From assembly GCA_002490315.1 (NCBI GenBank), contig DLKG01000037.1, positions 6,181 through 70,180 on the forward strand: DNA of 64,000 nt. The letters are read 5' to 3'. The notes under the pieces were generated by a model. That model saw only the letters and a list, made by a program, of their open reading frames with translations. It made no database searches and was not told the DNA's origin. Source of the DNA: Prevotella sp. UBA7594 (GTDB taxonomy: Bacteria > Bacteroidota > Bacteroidia > Bacteroidales > Bacteroidaceae). A program made the position numbers and the translations under genes. Positions within the stretch are counted from its first letter, which is position 1. Each line of letters opens with the position of its first letter. Below are positions 16,818 through 24,648 of this stretch, piece after piece.

Positions 16818-17885
16818 ATGACAGAAAATAAGAAAGCGCTGCTTGGCATGTCGCTCTATGAGCTAAAGGAAGTGGCAAAATCTCTTGGAATGCCCGCCTT
16901 CACTGGTGGACAGATGGCAAAATGGCTCTACACGCAGCACGTGAAATCCATCGACGAGATGACCAATATCTCCAAAGCCAACCGCGAACGGCTATCGTCA
17001 GAATACACAATTGGCTGCATGGAGCCAACCGATCAGCAGGTTTCAAAGGACGGCACAATAAAATACCTCTTCCCGACAACATCCGGAAAACACGTTGAAA
17101 CAGTGTTCATTCCCGACCGCGACCGTGCCACGTTGTGCGTGTCGTCGCAGGTGGGATGCAAGATGAACTGCCTCTTTTGCCAAACGGGCAAGCAAGGCTT
17201 TGAGCAGAGTCTCACGGCTGCCGACATACTCAATCAGATATATTCTCTCCCGGAACGCGACCGACTCACCAATATTGTCTTCATGGGACAAGGCGAACCG
17301 ATGGACAATCTCGACAATGTGCTGAAGGTGACGGAGGTACTGACTGCCGACTACGGCTACGCATGGAGCCCTAAGCGCATCACGGTGAGCAGCGTCGGAT
17401 TGCGGAAAAAACTTCAACGTTTCCTCGACGAAAGCGAGTGCCACCTGGCAATAAGCATGCACTCTCCCATTCCTGAGCAGCGCGCGCAGCTTATGCCTGC
17501 CGAAAGAGGAATGTCAATAGCCGAGGTTGTAGACCTCCTGCGCAACTACGACTTCTCCCACCAGAGACGCCTGTCGTTTGAATACATCATGTTCAAGGGC
17601 GTCAACGACACCACGACTCACGCAAGGGAAATCGTGAAACTCGTGCAAGGACTCGACTGCCGCTTCAACTTGATACGCTTCCACCCCATACCCAACGTCG
17701 ACCTGCAAGGCACAGACGACCATCACATCGAGAATTTCCGCGATTACCTAACTAATCATGGCGTGTTCACCACAATCCGTGCAAGCCGCGGACAAGACAT
17801 TTTCGCCGCTTGCGGACTGCTTAGCACGGCAAAGAAGATAGAGGAAGAGCGCCACCGCCGCGAAAAGGAGCAGCGACTGCTTTAG
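16818..17885 (+). CDS. rlmN: 23S rRNA (adenine2503-C2)/tRNA methyltransferase RlmN
   Basis: A 355-residue radical SAM enzyme that methylates A2503 of 23S rRNA and A37 of some tRNAs. The radical SAM cluster motif is VGCKMNCLFCQTG, with C114, C118 and C121 in CxxxCxxC spacing. Family segments VETVFIPD, MGQGEPMDNLDNV, ISMHSPIPEQR and the C-terminal FAACGLL (the cysteine that resolves the methyl intermediate) are present. The ATG at 16818 (MTENKKALLGMS) is chosen because the longer frame begins with TTG inside a predicted -7 box (TACATTTG, 16777-16784). The gene is 129 bases from the divergent small gene at 16688. The DUF4837 lipoprotein follows after 11 bases. Confidence 0.95.
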   Translation: MTENKKALLGMSLYELKEVAKSLGMPAFTGGQMAKWLYTQHVKSIDEMTNISKANRERLSSEYTIGCMEPTDQQVSKDGTIKYLFPTTSGKHVETVFIPDRDRATLCVSSQVGCKMNCLFCQTGKQGFEQSLTAADILNQIYSLPERDRLTNIVFMGQGEPMDNLDNVLKVTEVLTADYGYAWSPKRITVSSVGLRKKLQRFLDESECHLAISMHSPIPEQRAQLMPAERGMSIAEVVDLLRNYDFSHQRRLSFEYIMFKGVNDTTTHAREIVKLVQGLDCRFNLIRFHPIPNVDLQGTDDHHIENFRDYLTNHGVFTTIRASRGQDIFAACGLLSTAKKIEEERHRREKEQRLL

Positions 17886-17896
17886 AAACCAAGCGT

Positions 17897-18829
17897 ATGA
17901 GGCATAGAAGACAAGCCTTTTTGCTGCTCTTGGCCTTGACCTTGCTCTCGGCATGTCGAGGAGGAAAGAGGACGATGTTGCCAGACAGCGGCGGACGGCC
18001 TTATGAAGTGGTAGTCATTGGCGACGCCGACAGCATGGTATACAATGCCTTGTCAGCAAGCACCGACGCACTGCCACAACACGAACCTATGTTCGACGTC
18101 GAATGTAGAAAACAGATGACAAGTCCGATGCAGCTTGCCCGCAACATTGTCGTTGTAAGCATTGACCGCAAACGCTACAGAAAGACGGAGGTAAGATACA
18201 AACGCAATGTCTACGCTGAGCCTCAAACCATCGTCTACCTCTGTTCACCAACAGCACAGCAACTGCGTAAAGATATGGCTACACACTCTGCTTCAAAGGC
18301 TGTCATCTCCGTGTTGAACAGCAGCGAAATGGCATTAGCCAAAGAACGGCTCGCCGAGAAACACAATCCGAAAATGGAAGAAGAGGTGAGGAGAATGTTC
18401 GGAATAGACATCAGGATTCCTTCTGACATGACCTCAAGCAAGCACGGCAAGAACTTCATCTGGATTTCCAACGACTCGCCGACAGCAATGACCAACATCT
18501 GTATCTACACCTCAACCAACCGTGACAGCGTAATGAAGGCGAACATAAAGGGCGAGACCGACAATATGTACATGACGACCTCCCCCGGCAGCATGACCAC
18601 CCGCATTGAGCGCATCGGTGGCACAAAAGTAACCATCAGCCGCGGACTATGGGAAATGCAAGGCGACGACATGGGCGGTCCATTTGTGTCACACACCATA
18701 AAAGGAGTCGGCAAGCATACGCAGACAGTTGTGGAGGCGTTCATCTACGCTCCCGGAATGAAGAAGCGCAACCTCATGCTGCAAACAGAAGCGGCATTAT
18801 ACACAGCAAGAAAACCATCCGACAAATAA
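17897..18829 (+). CDS. DUF4837 family lipoprotein
   Basis: A 310-residue predicted lipoprotein. The signal region FLLLLALTLLSAC ends in a lipobox cysteine at residue 20, followed by RGGKRTML. The body contains GRPYEVVVIGDADSM, a central long helix with EKHNPKMEEEVRRMFGIDIRIP, and KNFIWISNDSPTAMTN, all familiar from the Bacteroidota DUF4837 family. No enzymatic function is known to me. It starts 11 bases after rlmN and ends 12 bases before the PdxA-like gene, so these genes look like one operon. As a lipoprotein it would sit in the envelope. Confidence 0.85.
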   Translation: MRHRRQAFLLLLALTLLSACRGGKRTMLPDSGGRPYEVVVIGDADSMVYNALSASTDALPQHEPMFDVECRKQMTSPMQLARNIVVVSIDRKRYRKTEVRYKRNVYAEPQTIVYLCSPTAQQLRKDMATHSASKAVISVLNSSEMALAKERLAEKHNPKMEEEVRRMFGIDIRIPSDMTSSKHGKNFIWISNDSPTAMTNICIYTSTNRDSVMKANIKGETDNMYMTTSPGSMTTRIERIGGTKVTISRGLWEMQGDDMGGPFVSHTIKGVGKHTQTVVEAFIYAPGMKKRNLMLQTEAALYTARKPSDK

Positions 18830-18841
18830 ACTTACAATATA

Positions 18842-20071
18842 ATGGAAGACAGAAAAATACGCGTTGCCATAACGCATGGCGATACCAACGGTATCGGATA
18901 CGAACTCATTTTTAAAACCTTTGCCGAGCCGGAAATGCTTGAAATATGCACTCCTATCATCTACGGCTCTCCAAAAATCGCCGCCTATCACCGCAAGGCT
19001 ATCGACACCCAAGCCAACTTCAGCATCATCAACAACGCTGCCGACGCACAGGACGGCCGCGTCAATCTGCTGGCATGTTTCGACGACGAAGTGAAAGTGG
19101 AACTTGGCACTCCTACAAAGGAGTCGGGCGAGGCTGCCCTTAAGGCTCTCGACAGGGCTATGACTGACTTCCGTAGCCAACTCTTCGATGTCCTCGTAAC
19201 TTGCCCCGTTTGCCCTACGAACATGACGGACAACAATGGAGGCTACACCTACAACAACTTGAAGGAATATGCAGAGACTTGCATCGGCGACGGCGCCAAG
19301 GGACTGAAGATAATGGAGAACGAGGCGCTTCGCATTGCCCTCGCCACAAACGGACTGGCAATCAAGAATGTATCTGCAAACATCACGGAAGAGAATATTT
19401 TGGAGAAAATCGAACAACTCCAAAAGTGCTTGAAGCGCGACTACCGCCTCTCCAATCCGCGCATCGGCGTGCTGGCTCTAAACCCCAACGCTGACGGAAC
19501 GGAGGAGAAGGAAACCATCATTCCTGCCATAAAGAAAGCGGAGGAGGAAGGCATCTGTGCATACGGACCATACGCTGCCGAGGACTATTTCGGACGCAAC
19601 ATGTCGGACGCTTTCGACTGCACACTCGCAATGTACGACGACCAGGCTCTCATTCCGTTCTCCACAACGATGCAGAGCAACGGCATCTACTACATCGCGT
19701 CCCTACCACTTGTCTGCACGGCTCCTGCCCTCACGCCCGACTTCGAGAACGCCGGCCGCGGCTTAGCTGATGAAAACGCCCTGCGCCACGCCATCTATAC
19801 AGCCATCGACGTTCTGCGCAACCGCGACGAGTACGACACACCTCTCAGCAATCCGCTGCCGAAACTTTATCACGAGAAACGCGACGAAAGTGAAAAGGTA
19901 CGCTTCTCCATCCCCAAGAAGCGCGAAAGCTTCCGCGGCGACCGCAGACAACAACACGCGCCATCAACTACGTCTGACAACAACAACGCTCCTGCCACTC
20001 CCAACAAAGAGAGCAATGTAGTAGCTCCTGCTGAAAAGGAAAGCAACGCCTCACCGGCAGACAATAAATAG
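18842..20071 (+). CDS. PdxA-like protein with altered active site
   Basis: A 409-residue protein whose overall pattern is PdxA (4-hydroxythreonine-4-phosphate dehydrogenase, vitamin B6 synthesis): THGDTNGIGYELIFKTF at the N-terminus, VLALNP, GTEEKETIIPAI, GPYAAEDYFG and AIYTAIDVLRNR. The positions that bind metal and substrate in known PdxA are changed. The GHTEY segment reads NNLKEY (138-143), the TxHxP segment reads ATNGLA (168-173), LNPHAG reads LNPNAD (213-218) and YHDQG reads YDDQA (265-269). All three ligand histidines are therefore absent. A low-complexity tail of about 60 residues (RRQQHAPSTTSDNNNAPATP and on) follows the fold. The fold assignment is firm; the enzymatic assignment is doubtful. 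It lies between a DUF4837 lipoprotein and a membrane flippase-like gene, not with other B6 genes. Confidence 0.85.
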   Translation: MEDRKIRVAITHGDTNGIGYELIFKTFAEPEMLEICTPIIYGSPKIAAYHRKAIDTQANFSIINNAADAQDGRVNLLACFDDEVKVELGTPTKESGEAALKALDRAMTDFRSQLFDVLVTCPVCPTNMTDNNGGYTYNNLKEYAETCIGDGAKGLKIMENEALRIALATNGLAIKNVSANITEENILEKIEQLQKCLKRDYRLSNPRIGVLALNPNADGTEEKETIIPAIKKAEEEGICAYGPYAAEDYFGRNMSDAFDCTLAMYDDQALIPFSTTMQSNGIYYIASLPLVCTAPALTPDFENAGRGLADENALRHAIYTAIDVLRNRDEYDTPLSNPLPKLYHEKRDESEKVRFSIPKKRESFRGDRRQQHAPSTTSDNNNAPATPNKESNVVAPAEKESNASPADNK

Positions 20072-20074
20072 CCG

Positions 20075-21067
20075 ATGAAGGAAAAATACCAAAACGGATT
20101 CTTCCTCTTCGGTATGGCTGTGCTGGCATTAATGCTGGCACAGCTCGACTATGCCGAAGTGTGGCGCGGACTGTGCCACGCCGGCTACTGGTCGGCAGCC
20201 GTCGTAGTACTGTGGGCTGCACTCTACGTCTTCAACACCGCCTCATGGTACATCATAATCAACTCGGGCGGAAAGACAAGAGTAAAGTTTTGGTGGCTCT
20301 ACAAGATAACCGTTTCCGGATTTGCCCTCAACTACGCCACGCCTGGCGGACTCATGGGAGGCGAACCCTACCGCATAATGTCGCTCTCGCCGCTTATCGG
20401 CAAGGAGCGCGCCTCATCGTCGGTGATACTGTTCGCCATGACGCACATCTTCAGCCACTTCTGGTTCTGGCTACTATCGGTGGGATTGTTCATTCTCACC
20501 CACTCACTCAGCCTACCCATGGCTATTCTGCTTGCTGCCGTCACGACATTCTGCGCCATCGGACTGTGGTTTTTCATCGTAGGCTACCGCAAGGGACTCG
20601 CCATAAGAGCCCTAAACCTACTTTGCCACATTCCCTTCGCACGCCGCTGGGCAACGAAATTCATATCACACCATAAAGCCGAACTCGACAACATCGACAG
20701 CCAAATAGCCGCTCTCCACAAACAGAGCCGCAAGACATTTGTAGCCGCCGTTGCCCTCGAACTCTCGTGCCGCATCTGCTCGGCAGCGGAGATTTATTTC
20801 GTACTGCGCGTGCTGATGCCTGAAGCCTGCTACACCGACTGCATTCTGACGCTTGCCTTCACGTCACTCTTTGCCAACCTGCTGTTTTTCATTCCCCTTC
20901 AGATTGGCGGACGCGAGGGAGGTTTTCTCATGTCGGCAGCCGGACTCGGACTAAGGGCAAGCGACGGAGCTTTCGTGGCTCTCATCGTAAGACTCCGCGA
21001 ACTACTCTGGACCGGCATAGGACTACTACTCATTAAAATCGGCAAGAACCAAACTGCAAAGTTTTAA
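20075..21067 (+). CDS. Flippase-like integral membrane protein (LPG synthase TM / UPF0104 type)
   Basis: A 330-residue polytopic membrane protein with about eight hydrophobic segments, including FFLFGMAVLALMLAQLDYAEV, AAVVVLWAALYVFNTASWYII and FWLLSVGLFILTHSL. The motif NYATPGGLMGGEPYR and the later PLQIGGREGGFLM are those of the lysylphosphatidylglycerol synthase transmembrane/AglD-like family (COG0392). The synthase C-terminal domain is absent. Members of this family are thought to flip or handle lipids; the substrate here is unknown. The start is three bases after the PdxA-like stop codon, so the two are almost certainly coupled. The next gene is a sigma-54 activator 63 bases downstream. 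Confidence 0.85.
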   Translation: MKEKYQNGFFLFGMAVLALMLAQLDYAEVWRGLCHAGYWSAAVVVLWAALYVFNTASWYIIINSGGKTRVKFWWLYKITVSGFALNYATPGGLMGGEPYRIMSLSPLIGKERASSSVILFAMTHIFSHFWFWLLSVGLFILTHSLSLPMAILLAAVTTFCAIGLWFFIVGYRKGLAIRALNLLCHIPFARRWATKFISHHKAELDNIDSQIAALHKQSRKTFVAAVALELSCRICSAAEIYFVLRVLMPEACYTDCILTLAFTSLFANLLFFIPLQIGGREGGFLMSAAGLGLRASDGAFVALIVRLRELLWTGIGLLLIKIGKNQTAKF

Positions 21068-21130
21068 AATCGCTAAAATTTTGCGGCTAAATGCATATAT
21101 TTCAATATAAATATGTAATTTTGTCCCCAA

Positions 21131-22417
21131 ATGGATACATCTGAACTGCAAAGAATAAAACAACGCTACAACATCGTGGGCAACTGCGATGCGCTGAATC
21201 ATGCGCTTGACGTAGCCCTTCAGGTTGCGCCAACGGATCTCAGTGTGCTCATTGTCGGCGAAAGCGGTGTGGGCAAGGAAATCATTCCTCGACTCATACA
21301 CGACAATTCACCACGCAAACGCGAGAAATACTTCGCCATCAATTGCGGCTCAATACCAGAAGGAACTATCGACAGCGAACTCTTCGGTCACGAGAAAGGG
21401 TCGTTTACGGGTGCCATTGGCGAAAGTGAAGGCTATTTCGGCACGGCCAACAAGGGAACGATTTTCCTTGACGAGGTAGGCGAGTTGCCTATGGCAACGC
21501 AGGCAAGACTCCTCAGAGTGCTCGAGACTGGGGAATACATCCGCGTCGGAGGCCAAAAGATAATGAAGACCGACGTGCGCATCGTAGCCGCCACCAATGT
21601 CAATATGCACAAGGCGATAAGTGAGGGACGCTTCCGCGAAGACCTCTACTACCGCCTCAACACCATACCCATACAAATGCCCCCTCTGCGCGACCGTGGA
21701 GAAGACATTCTGCTGCTCTTCCGCCTGTTCACAATGCAGATGGCGGAGAAGTACCGCTTGCCACGCATCACGCTCAACGACGAGGCGAAGGCCATTATGC
21801 TGAAATACAAGTGGCCCGGAAACGTGCGACAGCTGAAGAACATTACGGAACAGATGTCCGTGCTCAGCGAGAAGCGCGAAATCGACGCTGAGACACTGCG
21901 GAAGTTCATACCTCAAGACCAGGAGAGCACCGAGTTGACAACGACCTCCGTTTCCGGCTCCCACTCATACGAGAATGAGCGCGAGATTCTCTACAAAATT
22001 CTCTATGAGCTACGTGGCAACGTGAGCGAACTCCGCCACGAAATGTCCAACATCCGCAAGCAAATTGATGACAGCCGCACACTTGACGGCTTTGCCGCAT
22101 CAAGGCAAATGCCAGCCATAGGCGCACCTGGCAGCACACAATACGTGCAGACTCCTGCCGCGCTCTCAAGCCACACTCTTGATGACGCCAAACGCTACAG
22201 CCCCTATCAGGACGTGGAGGCAGAGGAAATCAACGACGCTGCGCCTGCCGCGAACGACGAAAGCGAAAGCCTCAACCTAAGCGACATAGGACGGCACGTT
22301 GTGGAGAAAGCGCTCGAACGCAACGGAGGCAACCGCAAAAAGGCAGCTCAAGAACTCGGCATATCCGACAGAACGCTCTACAGACGCATAAAGCAATATG
22401 GGCTCGACAAACAATAG
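21131..22417 (+). CDS. Sigma-54-dependent transcriptional activator lacking a receiver domain
   Basis: A 428-residue AAA+ enhancer-binding protein. The Walker A motif is GESGVGKE (43-50), the sigma-54 loop is GSFTGA (90-95), Walker B is IFLDE (111-115) and sensor residues lie in GRFREDLYYRLN (166-177). The C-terminus (about 391-428, ERNGGNRKKAAQELGISDRTLYRRIKQYG in outline) is a Fis-type helix-turn-helix. There is no receiver, GAF or PAS domain before the AAA+ core, so no obvious signal input is built in; a glutamine/alanine-rich linker of about 110 residues separates core and DNA-binding domain. A TAATTTTG box (21116-21123) lies just before the start, without a good -33 element. LptE follows and overlaps by the position of its own annotated frame. 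Targets cannot be read from the window. Confidence 0.93.
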   Translation: MDTSELQRIKQRYNIVGNCDALNHALDVALQVAPTDLSVLIVGESGVGKEIIPRLIHDNSPRKREKYFAINCGSIPEGTIDSELFGHEKGSFTGAIGESEGYFGTANKGTIFLDEVGELPMATQARLLRVLETGEYIRVGGQKIMKTDVRIVAATNVNMHKAISEGRFREDLYYRLNTIPIQMPPLRDRGEDILLLFRLFTMQMAEKYRLPRITLNDEAKAIMLKYKWPGNVRQLKNITEQMSVLSEKREIDAETLRKFIPQDQESTELTTTSVSGSHSYENEREILYKILYELRGNVSELRHEMSNIRKQIDDSRTLDGFAASRQMPAIGAPGSTQYVQTPAALSSHTLDDAKRYSPYQDVEAEEINDAAPAANDESESLNLSDIGRHVVEKALERNGGNRKKAAQELGISDRTLYRRIKQYGLDKQ

Positions 22418-22421
22418 CTAC

Positions 22422-22946
22422 ATGAAAAGAACTTCCCTACATTATATATATATGTCAATGGCTCTACTTGCAGTACTGGTCTTTGCAGGCTGCAAGATAA
22501 GCTACAAGTTCAACGGTGCAAGCATCGACTACACGAAAACGAAGACAATTCAGATTGCCGATTTCCCGATACGCTCGAGTTATGTGTGGGGACCAATGGG
22601 ACCGATGTTCAACAATCAGCTGAAAGATGAGTTCGCCAACCACACCAAACTCATACAAGTGAAGCGCAACGGCGACCTAAAGATTGAGGGCGAGATAACG
22701 CAATACTCACAGCGCAACAAGTCGGTGTCTGCCAGTGGTCAGTCAGCACAGACAGAATTGTCCATAACGGTCAACGTCAGATTCACCAACAACGTGAACC
22801 ATAGCGAAGACTTCGAACGACAGTTCACGGCTTCCAAGTCGTACGAAACGACACAAAGCCTCGCCTCTGTTCAGGAAGAACTCGTCACACAGATGGTGGA
22901 AGATCTTACCGAACAGATATTCAACGCCACCGTTGCCAACTGGTAA
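22422..22946 (+). CDS. lptE: LptE-like LPS assembly lipoprotein
   Basis: A 174-residue outer-membrane lipoprotein expected to pair with LptD in inserting lipopolysaccharide. The ATG at 22422 gives MKRTSLHYIYMSMALLAVLVFAGC, with the lipobox FAGC placing the lipidated cysteine at residue 24. An in-frame ATG at 22398 lies inside the sigma-54 gene and would add eight residues before the signal, so I reject it. The body has the family features KISYKFNGASIDYTKTKTIQIADFP in outline, FNNQLKDEF and a repeated IxGEIxxYS pattern. It starts 4 bases after the sigma-54 activator stop codon. Bacteroidota LptE proteins are weakly similar to the E. coli one, so the symbol rests on the family pattern. Confidence 0.82.
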   Translation: MKRTSLHYIYMSMALLAVLVFAGCKISYKFNGASIDYTKTKTIQIADFPIRSSYVWGPMGPMFNNQLKDEFANHTKLIQVKRNGDLKIEGEITQYSQRNKSVSASGQSAQTELSITVNVRFTNNVNHSEDFERQFTASKSYETTQSLASVQEELVTQMVEDLTEQIFNATVANW

Positions 22947-22981
22947 ACAAACATAAAAAATAAAATAAAAAAACTAAAGAA

Positions 22982-23746
22982 GTGGACTTAGTGCGCCTCA
23001 TAAACCATCCGGAACTGATGAACAAGGAGACTCTGTACGAGCTCCGCAACATCGTTGCGCTCTATCCCTACTACCAGGCGGCGCGAATGTTGATGCTCCG
23101 CAACATGTATCTGCTCCACGACACGGCGTTTGACGATGAGCTGCGACGCTCCGCCTTCTACATCAGCGAGCGCAAGATGCTGTTCGACATGGTGGAGAGC
23201 GCCCATTACAAGACAACTGCCACTGCAGACAACGACGCAAGCCAAGCCTCCAAGGAGGGCTCTGCCGACAAGAACCGCACACTGAGCATCATCGACAACT
23301 ACCTCGACTCGGCACAAGACGAAGACAGCCTCGAGGAGAAGTCTGGCAAAAGCCGCCCCACCCCAGCCGACGCCGCTGTCGACTACGTGGCTTACCTGCT
23401 CAAGACGGAGAGCGAGGAGGAGCGAAAGGAAGGTAGTCAAGGGCCGCAAATGAAGGGACAAAACCTCATAGACGACTTCATAAACAACGACGGAGGAAAA
23501 ATTCAGCTTCAGGAAAAGCCTACCTACAAGCCTGTCCTCGACAACGGCAAAAACGACAAAGACGAAGCCGACGAAGGATATTTCACAGAGACTTTGGCCA
23601 AAATTTACATAAAACAAGGAAGATATTCAAAGGCTCTTGAAATTATTCAGCGTTTAAATTTGAATTATCCAAAAAAAAATGCTTACTTTGCAGACCAAAT
23701 CAGATTTTTAAAGAAACTAATAATAAATAACAAAAATAACAAATAA
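22982..23746 (+). CDS. Conserved Bacteroidales protein with C-terminal TPR-like helices
   Basis: A 254-residue soluble protein beginning VDLVRLINHPELMNKETLYEL from a GTG codon. The N-terminal 70 residues are helical with LYPYYQAARMLMLRNMYLL. The middle (80-170) is acidic and low in complexity. The C-terminus YFTETLAKIYIKQGRYSKAL and IQRLNLNYPKKNAYFADQIRF is one TPR-like helix pair. The composition and spot next to lptE and secG fit a conserved Bacteroidales gene order that I recall, but no function is established. The alternative start at the ATG codon for residue 13 (MNKETL) cannot be excluded. secG follows after 5 bases, so it is part of the same transcript. Confidence 0.72.
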   Translation: MDLVRLINHPELMNKETLYELRNIVALYPYYQAARMLMLRNMYLLHDTAFDDELRRSAFYISERKMLFDMVESAHYKTTATADNDASQASKEGSADKNRTLSIIDNYLDSAQDEDSLEEKSGKSRPTPADAAVDYVAYLLKTESEEERKEGSQGPQMKGQNLIDDFINNDGGKIQLQEKPTYKPVLDNGKNDKDEADEGYFTETLAKIYIKQGRYSKALEIIQRLNLNYPKKNAYFADQIRFLKKLIINNKNNK

Positions 23747-23751
23747 CAAAA

Positions 23752-24147
23752 ATGATTTACTTCTTATTCGTAATCTTCATCGTGATAGCATCTCTGCTCA
23801 TGATCGGCATCGTGCTTATCCAGGAGTCAAAGGGAGGCGGACTTGCATCCAACTTCTCTTCGTCGAACGCTATCATGGGCGTGCGCAAGACCACAGATTT
23901 CGTAGAAAAAGCGACATGGGGTTTGGCGATAGCTATGGTTGTACTCAGCATCATCTGCGCCTACGTGGCTCCCGTTTCCACCGCTGACACAAGCGTAATG
24001 GAAAAGGCTGCAACAGAGACACAGACAACCAACCCGAACACCACACCGGGCTTCGGCGCAAGCCAGCAGCAGGCTCCAGCAAACGGCGCACAGCAGCAGG
24101 CTCCAGCAAATGGTGCACAGCAGGCTCCAGCACAGCCGGCAAAATAA
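23752..24147 (+). CDS. secG: Preprotein translocase subunit SecG
   Basis: A 131-residue inner-membrane subunit of the Sec translocon. Two hydrophobic helices are visible: MIYFLFVIFIVIASLLMIGIV (1-21) and GLAIAMVVLSIICAYVAP (about 57-74). Between them is the family motif QESKGGGLASNFSSSN and a TTDFVEKATW stretch. The C-terminus carries a repeated AP-rich tail with APANGAQQ units (about 104-130), longer than the tail of E. coli SecG. It is the last gene of the lptE operon. A strong terminator follows at 24186-24223. Confidence 0.94.
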   Translation: MIYFLFVIFIVIASLLMIGIVLIQESKGGGLASNFSSSNAIMGVRKTTDFVEKATWGLAIAMVVLSIICAYVAPVSTADTSVMEKAATETQTTNPNTTPGFGASQQQAPANGAQQQAPANGAQQAPAQPAK

Positions 24148-24185
24148 GCAATAAAGCTAAAGAACGGCGTCTAAACACGCCGATA

Positions 24186-24223
24186 AAAAGGAGGTATAGT
24201 CTTAAGGCTATATCTCCTTTTTT
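24186..24223 (+). terminator. Terminator after secG
   Basis: AAAAGGAGgTATAG pairs with CTATAtCTCCTTTT and is followed by further Ts. A smaller CGGCGT/ACGCCG hairpin (24165-24182) lies just before it. Confidence 0.85.
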
Positions 24224-24300
24224 GCATAAAGAAACGGGCACACTTACCCATAAAAGAGGGTGAAGAGAGAGAAAAAATGAGATAAATCGAAAATATTTTG

Positions 24301-24357
24301 AAAAAAGTTGGCAAAACATTTGGAGGTTTGAAAATAAACCACTACCTTTGCACTCGC
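24301..24357 (+). promoter_or_regulatory. tRNA-type promoter for tRNA-His
   Basis: TTTG (24319-24322), 20 bases, TACCTTTG (24343-24350), followed by CACTCGC. The upstream AAAAAAGTTGG block and the downstream CACTCGC are shared with the tRNA-Cys and tRNA-Ser promoters. Confidence 0.85.
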
Positions 24358-24403
24358 TTTAAAGAACTAAGCACAACGCTAAGTTGAAGCAAATATAAAA
24401 CAT

Positions 24404-24478
24404 GGTGGCCGTAGTTCAGTTGGTTAGAGCGTCAGATTGTGGTTCTGAATGTCGTGGGTTCGAGTCCCACCTGCCACC
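24404..24478 (+). tRNA. tRNA-His (anticodon GTG)
   Basis: Cloverleaf with anticodon loop TTGTGGT (anticodon GTG). The extra G at position -1 (24404) is encoded and pairs with C73, as expected for tRNA-His. The acceptor stem has one C6-T67 mismatch. The T-arm is GTGGG TTCGAGT CCCAC. CCA is not encoded. A terminator follows. Confidence 0.95.
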
Positions 24479-24483
24479 CAACG

Positions 24484-24523
24484 AAAGAGTGAAACATTAC
24501 AAAGATGTTTCACTCTTTTTTTT
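24484..24523 (+). terminator. Terminator after tRNA-His
   Basis: AAAGAGTGAAACAT (24484-24497) pairs perfectly with ATGTTTCACTCTTT (24505-24518), then a T run. Confidence 0.9.
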
Positions 24524-24561
24524 GTTTATATCATAATAAAACACAAAAAAGAGCCTTTAGT

Positions 24562-24592
24562 TTTGCCATGTCTTCAAATTGCCGTAACTTTG
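24562..24592 (+). promoter_or_regulatory. Promoter of the M24 peptidase gene
   Basis: TTTG (24562-24565), 19 bases, TAACTTTG (24585-24592). It lies 57 bases before the start codon at 24649. Confidence 0.75.
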
Positions 24593-24648
24593 CAAAAAAT
24601 GCAAGGTAACGAAATATTTTATCAGAAAACAAAAAAAACACTTACAAT

